Source: Spirochaetales bacterium
GTDB lineage: Bacteria; Spirochaetota; Spirochaetia; Sphaerochaetales; Sphaerochaetaceae
Reading direction: 5' to 3'
Assembly: GCA_017475725.1 (NCBI GenBank)
Contig: JAFVFA010000091.1
Span: 1 to 13,311, forward strand
DNA: 13,311 bases
The notes under the pieces are model-generated. The model searched no databases. It saw only the letters and a list, made by a program, of their open reading frames with translations, and was not told where the DNA came from. Numbering within the stretch: position 1 is the stretch's first letter; every line of letters starts with the position of its first letter. Both the position numbers and the translations under genes were made by a program. Below, piece after piece: positions 1 to 7,301 of this stretch.

Positions 1-1
1 G

Positions 2-322
2 CTGAGGAAAGCAAGGAACTGGGGAATCTATGACATTCTGGGCGGGGGATTCCTGTCCTCTGTGATAAAGCATTCCAAGATAGACAATGCACGGTCCTGC
101 ATAGAGAGGGCCAAGTACGACCTTGATGTCTTCAACCGTGAGCTCCGGGACGTCTCGGGCAGCATCAATGTCGACATAGGCGGACTTCTTACCTTCTTCG
201 ATGTGATGGACAGCTTCTTTGCAGACCTGCTTGTCCAGAGCAGGATCTCAGACGCCTCAAGGCAGGTCGAGCAGGCCATCATGAGGGTCGAGGATATACT
301 GAGAAGGCTCAAAAGCCTCTAG
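2..322 (+). CDS. Conserved protein of unknown function, 3' end only
   Basis: The frame is open from base 2 to a TAG at 320-322 and has no start in the window, so this is the last 106 residues of a gene beginning upstream. A GTG at 62 is internal, because the coding sequence before it continues naturally. The fragment opens with Asn-Trp-Gly-Ile-Tyr-Asp and a Gly-Gly-Gly patch followed by Lys-His-Ser-Lys-Ile-Asp. I associate this pattern with an uncharacterised bacterial family in which a WDxLGGG segment precedes an alpha-helical C-terminal part. The rest is charged and helical, with heptad-like spacing of Leu, Ile and Val near the C-terminus, consistent with a coiled coil. No catalytic motif is visible and no function can be given. 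It lies in the same direction as the PucR gene 96 nt downstream, but that gene has its own promoter. Confidence 0.7.
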   Translation: MRKARNWGIYDILGGGFLSSVIKHSKIDNARSCIERAKYDLDVFNRELRDVSGSINVDIGGLLTFFDVMDSFFADLLVQSRISDASRQVEQAIMRVEDILRRLKSL

Positions 323-330
323 AATATGAC

Positions 331-360
331 CTGACAATGCATGCCTCTTTGTGCTATCAT
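331..360 (+). promoter_or_regulatory. Promoter for the PucR-family gene
   Basis: CTGACA at 331-336 (five of six bases of the -35 consensus) is followed after 18 bp by TATCAT at 355-360 (five of six of the -10 consensus). TG at 352-353, one base before the -10, makes it an extended -10. The predicted start of transcription is near 367, leaving a leader of about 52 nt before the ATG at 419. This is read from sequence alone. Confidence 0.55.
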
Positions 361-370
361 ATAAAAAGTG

Positions 371-395
371 GGTCGTCTGTTTTGTCCTGACGACC
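371..395. promoter_or_regulatory. Perfect 7-bp inverted repeat, putative operator or leader hairpin
   Basis: GGTCGTC at 371-377 and GACGACC at 389-395 are exact inverted repeats separated by 11 nt. They fall about 4 to 29 nt after the predicted transcription start and end 13 nt before the Shine-Dalgarno of the PucR gene. The position suits either a repressor site (possibly autoregulation) or a short leader hairpin. On the plus strand no T-run follows the repeat, so a terminator is unlikely in that direction. Confidence 0.45.
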
Positions 396-418
396 AAAAT
401 AGGGAATGAGGTGGCAAG

Positions 419-2047
419 ATGGGTGTAACTGTTGAGGATACGTTGAGACTTCCTTCGATGAAGCATGCGAAGGTGCTTGGAGGCCGCGGTGGACTTGGAC
501 ATGTTGTGCTCGGCACCTCCGTCTTCGAGTACATGGGCTCACAGTCCCTTCAGGACGAGTACTTCATACTGAACGAGAACCATCTTTCCGGTCACATGGT
601 GCTTGCCTCGTTCGCCAACATGCAGGATGACGTCAGGCTCCAGGAGAGATACCTCAGGAGAATGGCTGCATCCGGAGAGGCCTGCCTTGTCCTCTACTAC
701 GTCGGAATCATAGTCAAGAAGGTCGATGAGCGGCTTGTGAAGGCCGCCGATGAACTGTCCTTCCCCCTGATAGTGATGAGCGTGGACAAGATGTATCTCC
801 GTTATGCCGACCTGATAGCGGAGGTGGGCAATACGGTGCTCTCGGACCGCATGGACTACGACGAGAGCCTTGTGACGGAGGTCATAGGCCATGTCTCCAG
901 CCTTCCATCTGACAAGCAGACTGTGGATTCCGTCCTCTCGCTCCTGAGAGACAGACTGAAGGTGAGTCTGATTCTCACCGATTCGGACCTCAACGGCCTT
1001 GGAGCCGCGACCTGGCCCGCAAACGACGATTCCATTGCCGATCTCCTGACAGAGGACAACGTGTCCCACCATCCGAAGAGGAGGAAGCAGTTCTCCCCGA
1101 TTCCGGGAAGCTACATCTGGTATGTTCCGATCCATGACAGAGGTCTGGACCCGATGAGGCTGTTCTTCATAGAGAACGGCTCGGTCCTGACCAGCATAAT
1201 GGTCGACATGGCCAGGGAGACGGTCCAGCTTGCCGTGGAGCTCTGGAGCAACAGACACAGTGCTGTGCTTGCCTCCGAGCTTGTGAAGGCCATACTGAAC
1301 GACGAGCCCATAAGGATGAGAAGACTCAGCGAGGTTCTGAACATAGACATCAGGAACATACACTGCTCGTGGTTCATCAGGTGCACCGACAAGAGAAGCA
1401 CATTCTCGAAGGACATGGTCGATGCGGTGCGGAAGGTCATGGACCCGCTAGATTCGGACATAATCCTTGAGCCATACAGAACGCCGCTCGGGGATTCCGA
1501 TGACCTTGTCATGTTCTTCAAGAACCCGCTTGACGCAAGGTTGCTCGAGAGCTGCGGCCAGGAGATAATCCATAGGCTTCATGAGCTTGGTTGCGAGCAC
1601 GTCTATCTGACTATGCTTGACTACAAGTTCTCCACTTCTGACGTCAGGACCGCGTTCTCCATCTGGAACGAGAACGAGGCCACGGCCAGGGTTGTGTTCC
1701 CGACCCTTGAGGTCTTCCATGAGTCTGAGATAGAGCTTGTTCGCCAGTGCAACGAGATCATCAGGCTGGGCGAGGCAAGCATAGCATCTGCCACAGGTGC
1801 CCTTGATGCATTGGAGGAGAGGCATGGCTCACAGGAGTTCCTGAGGACCCTTGAGGTCTATTTCCTGGATTCCGACATGAACATGCAGAAGGCGTCGGAG
1901 ATCCTCAATGTCCACAAGAACACCATCAAGTACAGGATAAACATGGTCTGTGACGCGCTTGGGCATTCGGTGAACAATCCGGTAACAACGTCCAGACTGA
2001 CCATAGCCCTTGCGATCAGGAGACTTCTGGACAAGGCCTCAAACTGA
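419..2047 (+). CDS. PucR-family transcriptional regulator
   Basis: A 542-residue DNA-binding regulator with the full PucR architecture. Residues about 1-145 form the N-terminal PucR domain, which starts with a conserved segment around Pro-Ser-Met-Lys-His-Ala-Lys-Val-Leu-Gly-Gly-Arg-Gly-Gly and contains the family's Val-Asp-Glu-Arg-Leu...Ala-Asp-Glu-Leu-Ser-Phe-Pro-Leu-Ile stretch. A degenerate GGDEF-like middle region follows. The C-terminal PucR-type helix-turn-helix lies at about 475-537, with the HTH core at about 490-510 (Ala-Ser-Glu-Ile-Leu-Asn-Val-His-Lys-Asn-Thr-Ile-Lys-Tyr-Arg). The ATG at 419 has GAGGTG five bases upstream. Family members control purine catabolism, amino-acid use or other catabolic genes; the targets here are unknown. 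The gene ends tail to tail with the MFS gene, overlapping it by 9 nt. Confidence 0.93.
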   Translation: MGVTVEDTLRLPSMKHAKVLGGRGGLGHVVLGTSVFEYMGSQSLQDEYFILNENHLSGHMVLASFANMQDDVRLQERYLRRMAASGEACLVLYYVGIIVKKVDERLVKAADELSFPLIVMSVDKMYLRYADLIAEVGNTVLSDRMDYDESLVTEVIGHVSSLPSDKQTVDSVLSLLRDRLKVSLILTDSDLNGLGAATWPANDDSIADLLTEDNVSHHPKRRKQFSPIPGSYIWYVPIHDRGLDPMRLFFIENGSVLTSIMVDMARETVQLAVELWSNRHSAVLASELVKAILNDEPIRMRRLSEVLNIDIRNIHCSWFIRCTDKRSTFSKDMVDAVRKVMDPLDSDIILEPYRTPLGDSDDLVMFFKNPLDARLLESCGQEIIHRLHELGCEHVYLTMLDYKFSTSDVRTAFSIWNENEATARVVFPTLEVFHESEIELVRQCNEIIRLGEASIASATGALDALEERHGSQEFLRTLEVYFLDSDMNMQKASEILNVHKNTIKYRINMVCDALGHSVNNPVTTSRLTIALAIRRLLDKASN

Positions 2048-2052
2048 GGCCT
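2034..2052. terminator. Hairpin shared by two converging genes, possible bidirectional terminator
   Basis: AGGCCTCA at 2034-2041 and TGAGGCCT at 2045-2052 form a perfect 8-bp stem with a 3-nt loop. The PucR stop codon (TGA, 2045-2047) lies in the right arm and the MFS stop codon (TGA on the minus strand, 2039-2041) lies in the left arm. Neither side is followed by a clean T-run, so a classical intrinsic terminator is uncertain. The position between convergent transcripts still fits a termination or mRNA 3'-end role. Confidence 0.5.
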
Positions 2053-3274
2053 CAGACTGGTTCCCCTTTGACTTTGAGATGAACAGCACAGCGTCCAGAA
2101 GGACCAGTGCGATCAGTATTGCGCTTGAACCGAAGAGCCAGTTCGGATTGATCGAATAGAGGGCCTGCAGACCCTGGATGGCGAAGATTCCCAGTATCGA
2201 GGAGAGGACGAAGGAGAACGAGTACAGACCAGAGCTGTACTCGTTGTTCATCTCAAGCGCAAGAAGCGAGTCCGCTATGGTTTTCAGCGCCCCGTAGCTC
2301 AGCGAGATCAGAACTATCGCAACGAACAGGAGAACCGTGTTCCCCATGGGGCAGAGAATCAGCATCAGGAAGCCGGCTATGGAGACAAGGCTTGATATGA
2401 TTGTGTAGGGGTAGAGGTTCTTTGGCTTGATCCTGGGATTGATGAACAGCATGGAGAACAGGGTGCCACCGGCATAGATGCCACCCACCATTCCGAGCGT
2501 CACACCGGTGAGTCCTCTGTACTCGGAGAAGTACGGGGTGAAGAACATGCTTATGGTCGTCCCGACGGTGTAGTAGACGTAGATTATGGCATTGATGGTC
2601 ATGGCCGATGCCACCTTCCTGTTCCTTCCCATGTACCTGATCACATCTACATAGCTCTTGAGGATGTCCATGAAGGAATAGTCCGCATGCTGGCTTCTGA
2701 CCTTCAGCCCTGATGGTGTCTCCTTCACCAGAGCTTGTCTTACAATGGCCTGAAGTGTCATGCTTACTGCTGAAACTATGAGGAAGAACCTTTCACCTGC
2801 CACCAATCCCATTCTGGATACCACAAGGCCGGCCAGAGGCGTAGTCAACCCTGATCCGACCAGTATTATGTTGAACCAGTTCATGGCGGCTATGCTGTTC
2901 TCGTCGGATGTGTCCTCTATCATCAGCAGATAGTAGCCTGTGCTCATTATCCTGTTCAGGCCTGTCATGGCCTGGGCTATGAGGGCAAGCACAAGGTTCC
3001 CGCCCAGAAGGAATATCAGACAGGGCAGGGCTGAGGAGAGGATGTCGAACACAAAGGTCGAAAGCTTTCTGCCCATCCTGTCCACTATTGGTGAGGCGAT
3101 GAACGAGAAGACCAGAGCCGATGCGTTGGCAACAGTCATCAGAGTTGCTATGTTGGCCGACGAGAGGCCCTCCTCCATGAGGAAGAGACTCAGGTAGTAG
3201 GTGTAGATTGTGTATGGGACAGCCCAGAAGGGAAGGCAGTTCCTGCATATCCGGGCATTCCGTTCAAGTTTCAT
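2039..3274 (-). CDS. Major facilitator superfamily transporter
   Basis: A 411-residue integral inner-membrane protein with about 12 hydrophobic segments, the usual MFS length. The loop between segments 2 and 3 carries Asp-Arg-Met-Gly-Arg-Lys, the MFS motif A, at about residues 65-70. A charged central loop at about residues 187-220 separates the two six-helix halves. The substrate is not evident, and the protein could import or export. The gene is last in the operon, 13 nt after the ADP-ribosylglycohydrolase-like gene. The ATG at 3274 has CGGAG immediately against it and GAGG ten bases upstream, neither ideally spaced, but the N-terminus looks complete and no better start is near. Its presence beside a full ABC uptake system suggests efflux of a by-product or import of a second substrate, which is inference only. 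Confidence 0.88.
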   Translation of the reverse strand: MKLERNARICRNCLPFWAVPYTIYTYYLSLFLMEEGLSSANIATLMTVANASALVFSFIASPIVDRMGRKLSTFVFDILSSALPCLIFLLGGNLVLALIAQAMTGLNRIMSTGYYLLMIEDTSDENSIAAMNWFNIILVGSGLTTPLAGLVVSRMGLVAGERFFLIVSAVSMTLQAIVRQALVKETPSGLKVRSQHADYSFMDILKSYVDVIRYMGRNRKVASAMTINAIIYVYYTVGTTISMFFTPYFSEYRGLTGVTLGMVGGIYAGGTLFSMLFINPRIKPKNLYPYTIISSLVSIAGFLMLILCPMGNTVLLFVAIVLISLSYGALKTIADSLLALEMNNEYSSGLYSFSFVLSSILGIFAIQGLQALYSINPNWLFGSSAILIALVLLDAVLFISKSKGNQSEASV

Positions 3275-3287
3275 CTCCGGTTATCCT

Positions 3288-4271
3288 CTATTCCTTTATG
3301 AAGTCGGAAAGGTGGTTGTTGTCTACTACAGGCCTTATGATCTCCTCAGGTATCCGTACGTCCAGGTTCCTCATGGAGCCGAGGGAGCATGCAAGGGCAC
3401 CTATCGTGTCTGTGTCCCCGCCGCATTCGGCTGACAGGAACATTATCCTCATGGGATCGTCCGAATAGAGATTGAGACAGAAGACAGCCCCGGAGGTCTC
3501 GTAGCTCGGAAGCCCGGTGCCCAGAACCCCATAGAGGAAGTCCTTGACGCGGAGGTCTGTCCACCCCTTGATGCCAAGCCCCTCCAGAAGGTCCAGCCTT
3601 GCAGCCAATGTGGCTGATGCGCTCTCCCACGGAGCCTTGGAGACCCCGGTCCTGCAACCCTTTCTGGCGGCCTCAAGCAGGGCCTCATCCGTCGTCTCCC
3701 CGGGCTTGTCCCCAAGGGCGTTCCCAATGGCCAGCCTAAGGGCATAGGCATAGCCGTAGGCGCTCTCCAGGGCCACCGAGTTGTTGTGGGTGCAGACCAG
3801 CGAATTGTAGATGCATGCATCAAGGTCCTTTCCCAGAAGCAAGGAGGCGAAGACGGCGCAGGGGACTCTCATGATTCCCCCGCATGTGGTTCCATTGATG
3901 CCTGCCTTGAGCGGATCCTCGCCGTTTTTGATTCCTTCCAGGGCTTTCAGGCTACTTGGACCGATGTAGTGCTTCCTTACTGCATCTGTGGCTTCGATCC
4001 ACTTCAGCAGCTCGTCGACAGTGTTTGAGATTGTGACGTCCCCGTCCTTCAGGTAGCGCCGCAGAAGCCATAGGTTCTGCTCGGTGTCATCGGTCACAGC
4101 CCATGACGGCATGTCCCCATGGGTGATGCTGAACCTTGGGTCCACAAGTCCGGTGACACTGCCGATCTCCATGCGGATGTCGCGCAGTGTCATGAACTCA
4201 GATGCCTTGCCCACGGCATCGGCGCAGGCGAAGAAGGCGTAGTATCTAGATAGAGCTTGTGATAAAGTCAT
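3288..4271 (-). CDS. ADP-ribosylglycohydrolase-family protein
   Basis: A 327-residue soluble protein of the ADP-ribosylglycohydrolase (DraG/ARH) fold, all-helical enzymes that use a binuclear metal site to cleave ADP-ribosyl or related N-/O-glycosidic bonds. Visible motifs are Thr-Asp-Asp-Thr at residues 60-63, Thr-His-Asn at 161-163 and Gly-Gly-Asp-Thr-Asp-Thr-Ile-Gly-Ala at 284-292; the Asp and Thr residues of the first and last are the expected metal ligands. The usual N-terminal GDAxG is Ala-Asp-Ala-Val-Gly here (residues 17-21). I chose the ATG at 4271, inside the 3' end of the isomerase gene (26-nt overlap, GAGGG just upstream), because residues before it read as an out-of-frame copy of that gene. 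Translational coupling is likely. Family members in carbohydrate operons often have unknown substrates, so a glycoside rather than ADP-ribosyl-protein is possible. Confidence 0.88.
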   Translation of the reverse strand: MTLSQALSRYYAFFACADAVGKASEFMTLRDIRMEIGSVTGLVDPRFSITHGDMPSWAVTDDTEQNLWLLRRYLKDGDVTISNTVDELLKWIEATDAVRKHYIGPSSLKALEGIKNGEDPLKAGINGTTCGGIMRVPCAVFASLLLGKDLDACIYNSLVCTHNNSVALESAYGYAYALRLAIGNALGDKPGETTDEALLEAARKGCRTGVSKAPWESASATLAARLDLLEGLGIKGWTDLRVKDFLYGVLGTGLPSYETSGAVFCLNLYSDDPMRIMFLSAECGGDTDTIGALACSLGSMRNLDVRIPEEIIRPVVDNNHLSDFIKE

Positions 4272-5028
4272 AGTCCCTCTTGAGCTGGCCGTCAGGGTCA
4301 TCCAGGTAGTACTTGTAGCTTGGCTCAAGCGTGTAGTATCCGGAATAGCCCCTGTCCTTCAGAACTTTGAACACGGTCTTCCAGTCAACCTTTCCGGTTC
4401 CGATAGGGATGTGCTTCACATTGTCCTTGTAGTCGCTCAGGTGCAGATGGCATGGGACATTCTCGAGGTTGGAGATGAACTCTACGGGGTCCCCGCCGCC
4501 CTCTATAACCTCTGTGGTGTCGACCATGACCTTCATGTTCGGTATCCCCAGGGCCTTGACATATGCATCAAGGGTGTTGGGGAACTGGCCGACGCCCGAT
4601 GGGTAGTTCTCCATAGCCACGGTCACGCCCACCTTTGCAAGGGCATCACACATGTAGCGTATGTTGTCATTTATGGGCTTTCCCAGTATGTCTGTGAATC
4701 TGCCCTTGTACTCCTCTTCCGGATGGATCACGACAAACTCGGTTCCGGCCTCCTTGGCAAATCCTGCAAGGTTGTCGGAGAAGGCCTTGGATTCCCTGAA
4801 CATGCCGGGATTCGCATTGTAGAGTATGCCGAAATAGACCAGAGGATAGTGGATGGACGAGATGTGGATCCCTATCTCGGACACCTTCCTGAGCATGACA
4901 GGGGAGAGGTCCTCCTGGCACTGGGGCATGAGCTCCGCGTGCTCGAATCCCGCCTTCCTTATCCTTGCAAGTGCATCCGCGGTCTCGAGTGTGTAGAAAG
5001 CTCCTGTTGAAAAGGCTGTCTTCTTCAT
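4246..5028 (-). CDS. Sugar phosphate isomerase/epimerase (xylose isomerase-like TIM barrel)
   Basis: A 260-residue protein of the AP endonuclease 2/xylose isomerase-like TIM-barrel superfamily, which contains ketose epimerases, sugar phosphate isomerases, hydroxypyruvate isomerase and inosose dehydratase. The likely metal ligands are in the usual order: Glu140 (in Ala-Met-Glu-Asn-Tyr-Pro), Asp170 (in Val-Met-Val-Asp-Thr), His196 (in His-Leu-His-Leu-Ser-Asp) and Glu235 (in Thr-Leu-Glu-Pro). His102 sits in Val-Ile-His-Pro. The start at 5028 is secure: AAGGAGA lies six bases upstream. The gene follows the binding-protein gene by 11 nt and overlaps the start of the ADP-ribosylglycohydrolase-like gene. 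The exact reaction (epimerase, isomerase or dehydratase) cannot be told from these motifs. Confidence 0.88.
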   Translation of the reverse strand: MKKTAFSTGAFYTLETADALARIRKAGFEHAELMPQCQEDLSPVMLRKVSEIGIHISSIHYPLVYFGILYNANPGMFRESKAFSDNLAGFAKEAGTEFVVIHPEEEYKGRFTDILGKPINDNIRYMCDALAKVGVTVAMENYPSGVGQFPNTLDAYVKALGIPNMKVMVDTTEVIEGGGDPVEFISNLENVPCHLHLSDYKDNVKHIPIGTGKVDWKTVFKVLKDRGYSGYYTLEPSYKYYLDDPDGQLKRDYDFITSSI

Positions 5029-5039
5029 CTTGCGTCTCC

Positions 5040-6458
5040 TTATTTCGGCAGATCCTCGATCAGGCTCTCCTGCGCCTCCTGGAAGGCTCTCTTCGGGTCT
5101 GTGCCGTTCTCTATGTCATCGAGGGCGAAGGTGAGGTAGGTGTCCATACTTCCCATCTCGCCGAAATGCGTGTATGCGGTGGCATAGTCAAGCTGGGCGA
5201 TGGCAGTGGCGTAGAGGTCGCTCTTTGCCATGTATGACTTTACATCATCAAGCTCGACTGAGCTCTGTCTGATCGGAAGGTAGCCTGTGGTCAGCGCGTA
5301 GGCCGTCTGGTGCTCGGTGTCAAGCAGGAACTTCAGCAGAGCCCAAGAGGCATCATGCTTGGTCTTGTCCGCTGTCATGATTGTGGCTGTGCTTCCGCCC
5401 AGGGCGACGCATGGCTCGTCAAAGTACGGCATCTCGATGGCGCCGATGTTGAACTGGACGCTCTCAGCCCACTTGGAGATCCTGTTGCTTGTGGCAGCTA
5501 TGAACACGAGCTTTCCTGCAAGGAACTTGTTCTCTGCATTGTCATGCTGGCTCTTGGCCATGATCTTCTCGTCTATCATCCTCTTCCAGAACTGTGCGAC
5601 CTCTATTCCGGAGTCCTCGGCGAACAGCGGGGTGATCTTTCCGTCATCGGAGATGCTGACTATGTCATTGCCGTTCTGGTACAGCATGCTCTTCACAAGC
5701 CACTTGGAGTCCGATGTGTCGAACCCGAATGTGCCCTTTGTGCAGATGGCCTGAACGGTCTTGGCAACTTCCAGGAACTCCTCCCATGTCTTCGGGGGAT
5801 TGGCCTCAAGGTCAAGTCCGGCCTTGTCGACAAGGTCCTTGTTATAGTAGATGACCTGGGTCGAGATGCTGAAAGGCACAGCTGCGAGGCGGCCTCTGAA
5901 CTTTGCATACTCCATGACTCCAGGACGGACATCGGAGAGGTTGAAATCGGCGTCAAGGACATCGGTCTCTATGCGGAAGTCCTCGTCCTCTCCAGTGTAG
6001 AGCTGGGATGCCGATGTGATGATTATGTCAGGGGAGTTGCCTGCCAGCTTGGCCGCGGAGATCTTGGTCGCACTGTCGGCATAGCTTCCCGTATATGTGA
6101 GCTCGATGCCGATCTGCGGGTTCTTCTGCATGAACTCCTTGACCTGGCTCTCGAAGAACTGTCCGTTCGCTCCGCTTATGGAGTACCAGACCTTGAGGTT
6201 GGCTGGGGCAAGCTCCTTGACCTCCTCAACTGGGGCTGGGGCCGAAGACGGAGTCTCGACTGCTGCAGGGGCTGTCTCCTTGGGGGGTTCCTGCGGTGCG
6301 GTTGCCGTTGGCGTTGCAGTTGCAGCTGCAGTCGTTGTCGTGGCAGCCGGCGCTGCTGCAGTTGTGGTGGTCTGCGTTGAGCTTGATGTCTCTCCCTTGC
6401 TGCAGGAAGCGAACAAGCAGAGAGCCATTACGATTGTGACAATCAAAAACCTCTTCAT
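5040..6458 (-). CDS. Carbohydrate ABC transporter substrate-binding lipoprotein
   Basis: A 472-residue family 1 extracellular solute-binding protein. Residues 1-18 form a signal peptide (Lys-Arg, then a hydrophobic core) ending in Phe-Ala-Ser before Cys19, a lipoprotein cleavage site with Phe where Leu is more usual. Residues about 20-84 are an unusually long Thr/Ala/Pro/Glu linker, and the binding domain starts near Asn86-Leu-Lys-Val-Trp-Tyr. Inside it are Ala-Gly-Asn-Ser-Pro-Asp, a Tyr-Tyr-Asn-Lys-Asp-Leu...Lys-Ala-Gly-Leu-Asp segment and Pro-Pro-Lys-Thr-Trp-Glu-Glu, a pattern shared with UgpB/MalE-type proteins. It would capture the solute outside the membrane and hand it to the permeases encoded just upstream in the operon. 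AAGGAG lies seven bases before the ATG. The gene comes after the permease genes rather than before them. The ligand is unknown. Confidence 0.93.
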   Translation of the reverse strand: MKRFLIVTIVMALCLFASCSKGETSSSTQTTTTAAAPAATTTTAAATATPTATAPQEPPKETAPAAVETPSSAPAPVEEVKELAPANLKVWYSISGANGQFFESQVKEFMQKNPQIGIELTYTGSYADSATKISAAKLAGNSPDIIITSASQLYTGEDEDFRIETDVLDADFNLSDVRPGVMEYAKFRGRLAAVPFSISTQVIYYNKDLVDKAGLDLEANPPKTWEEFLEVAKTVQAICTKGTFGFDTSDSKWLVKSMLYQNGNDIVSISDDGKITPLFAEDSGIEVAQFWKRMIDEKIMAKSQHDNAENKFLAGKLVFIAATSNRISKWAESVQFNIGAIEMPYFDEPCVALGGSTATIMTADKTKHDASWALLKFLLDTEHQTAYALTTGYLPIRQSSVELDDVKSYMAKSDLYATAIAQLDYATAYTHFGEMGSMDTYLTFALDDIENGTDPKRAFQEAQESLIEDLPK

Positions 6459-6473
6459 TCTAAGTCTCCTTTT

Positions 6474-7292
6474 TTATGATTTCATCCCCGTCAGGGTTAT
6501 GGACTTGACAAGCTGCTTCTCGAAGATGACAAACAGCACCAGAACCGGGAGTATGGCCATGACGGCTGCGGCCATCATCACCTGATACTCCTTTGAGGAC
6601 TCGGCCACAAGGTACTTCATTCCTATCGGCAGGGTCCTGTATTTCTCCTTGTTAGTTATGATGAGCGGCCATGTGTAGCTCTTCCAGTGCCCGAGGAAGG
6701 CGAACATGGAGGCGGTTGAGATGGCGCTCTTCGCGTTTGGTATCACCACATTGAACATGATCCTGAAGTATCCGCAGCCATCGAGCTTTGCGGAGTCACA
6801 GAGGTCCTTCGGTATGGAATCGAAGAATGATGTGATCAGGAAGATCGTGAAGGCGGAGAAGACCTGCGGCAGGATTATGCCTGCATAGGTGTCCTGAAGG
6901 CCGTTCATTATCAGATACATGGGGATTAGGGTGACGACCATCGGCACGAACATCGTGCTTCTGATCAGATTCACCAGAAACCTTCTTCCGGGGAAGTCCA
7001 GGAATACTATTGCATAGGCTCCGAAGATGGAGAGGGCTATCTGTATGAACGTCTGCATCAGCGATGTGTAGATGCTGTTGATGTAGTACCTTCCGAACGG
7101 GATCATGTCGAAGACCGCCTTGTAGTTCTTCCAGTTGAAGGTGGAGGGGAGCCACTTGGGCGGATAGGTGTAGATGTCAGTGGTGGTCTTGAACGATGAC
7201 AGAATCATCCACACGAACGGGAAGACCATCGCGACTGCTCCAAGCATCAGGATTATGAAAACCGGTATGTTGTACTTCTTCTTTGTCTTCAT
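6474..7292 (-). CDS. Carbohydrate ABC transporter permease, MalG type
   Basis: A 272-residue inner-membrane permease of the carbohydrate uptake (CUT1) class, with six hydrophobic segments and the usual length. The cytoplasmic EAA loop that docks with the ATPase is at about residues 162-185 (Asp-Leu-Cys-Asp-Ser-Ala-Lys-Leu-Asp-Gly-Cys-Gly, then Val-Val-Ile-Pro-Asn-Ala-Lys), with Asp-Ser-Ala in place of Glu-Ala-Ala. The C-terminal Thr-Leu-Thr-Gly-Met-Lys-Ser resembles the Gly-x-Val-Lys-Gly tail of MalG proteins. The start at 7292 has GAGGTG five bases upstream, partly overlapping the stop codon of the preceding permease gene, which indicates coupled translation. It pairs with the MalF-type permease in a heterodimer. 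Confidence 0.94.
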   Translation of the reverse strand: MKTKKKYNIPVFIILMLGAVAMVFPFVWMILSSFKTTTDIYTYPPKWLPSTFNWKNYKAVFDMIPFGRYYINSIYTSLMQTFIQIALSIFGAYAIVFLDFPGRRFLVNLIRSTMFVPMVVTLIPMYLIMNGLQDTYAGIILPQVFSAFTIFLITSFFDSIPKDLCDSAKLDGCGYFRIMFNVVIPNAKSAISTASMFAFLGHWKSYTWPLIITNKEKYRTLPIGMKYLVAESSKEYQVMMAAAVMAILPVLVLFVIFEKQLVKSITLTGMKS

Positions 7293-7301
7293 GCCGGCAC
7301 C

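Noticed and set aside
303..320. Small hairpin (AGGCT, loop, AGCCT) at the end of the first gene as a terminator
   Set aside because: The stem is only 5 bp, lies within codons and is not followed by a T-run.
539..1363. A 274-codon minus-strand open frame inside the PucR gene
   Set aside because: It is fully antisense to a gene with intact PucR domains, and its composition (many His, Val, Gly) looks like a shadow frame.
5310..6380. A 356-codon open frame on the plus strand opposite the binding-protein gene
   Set aside because: It lies antisense to a clear lipoprotein gene, has a Cys/Arg/Gly-skewed composition typical of a reverse-complement frame and shows no recognisable domain.
6280..6385. 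GCT/GTT-rich stretch as a non-coding tandem repeat
   Set aside because: It is in frame within the lipoprotein gene and encodes its Thr/Ala linker.
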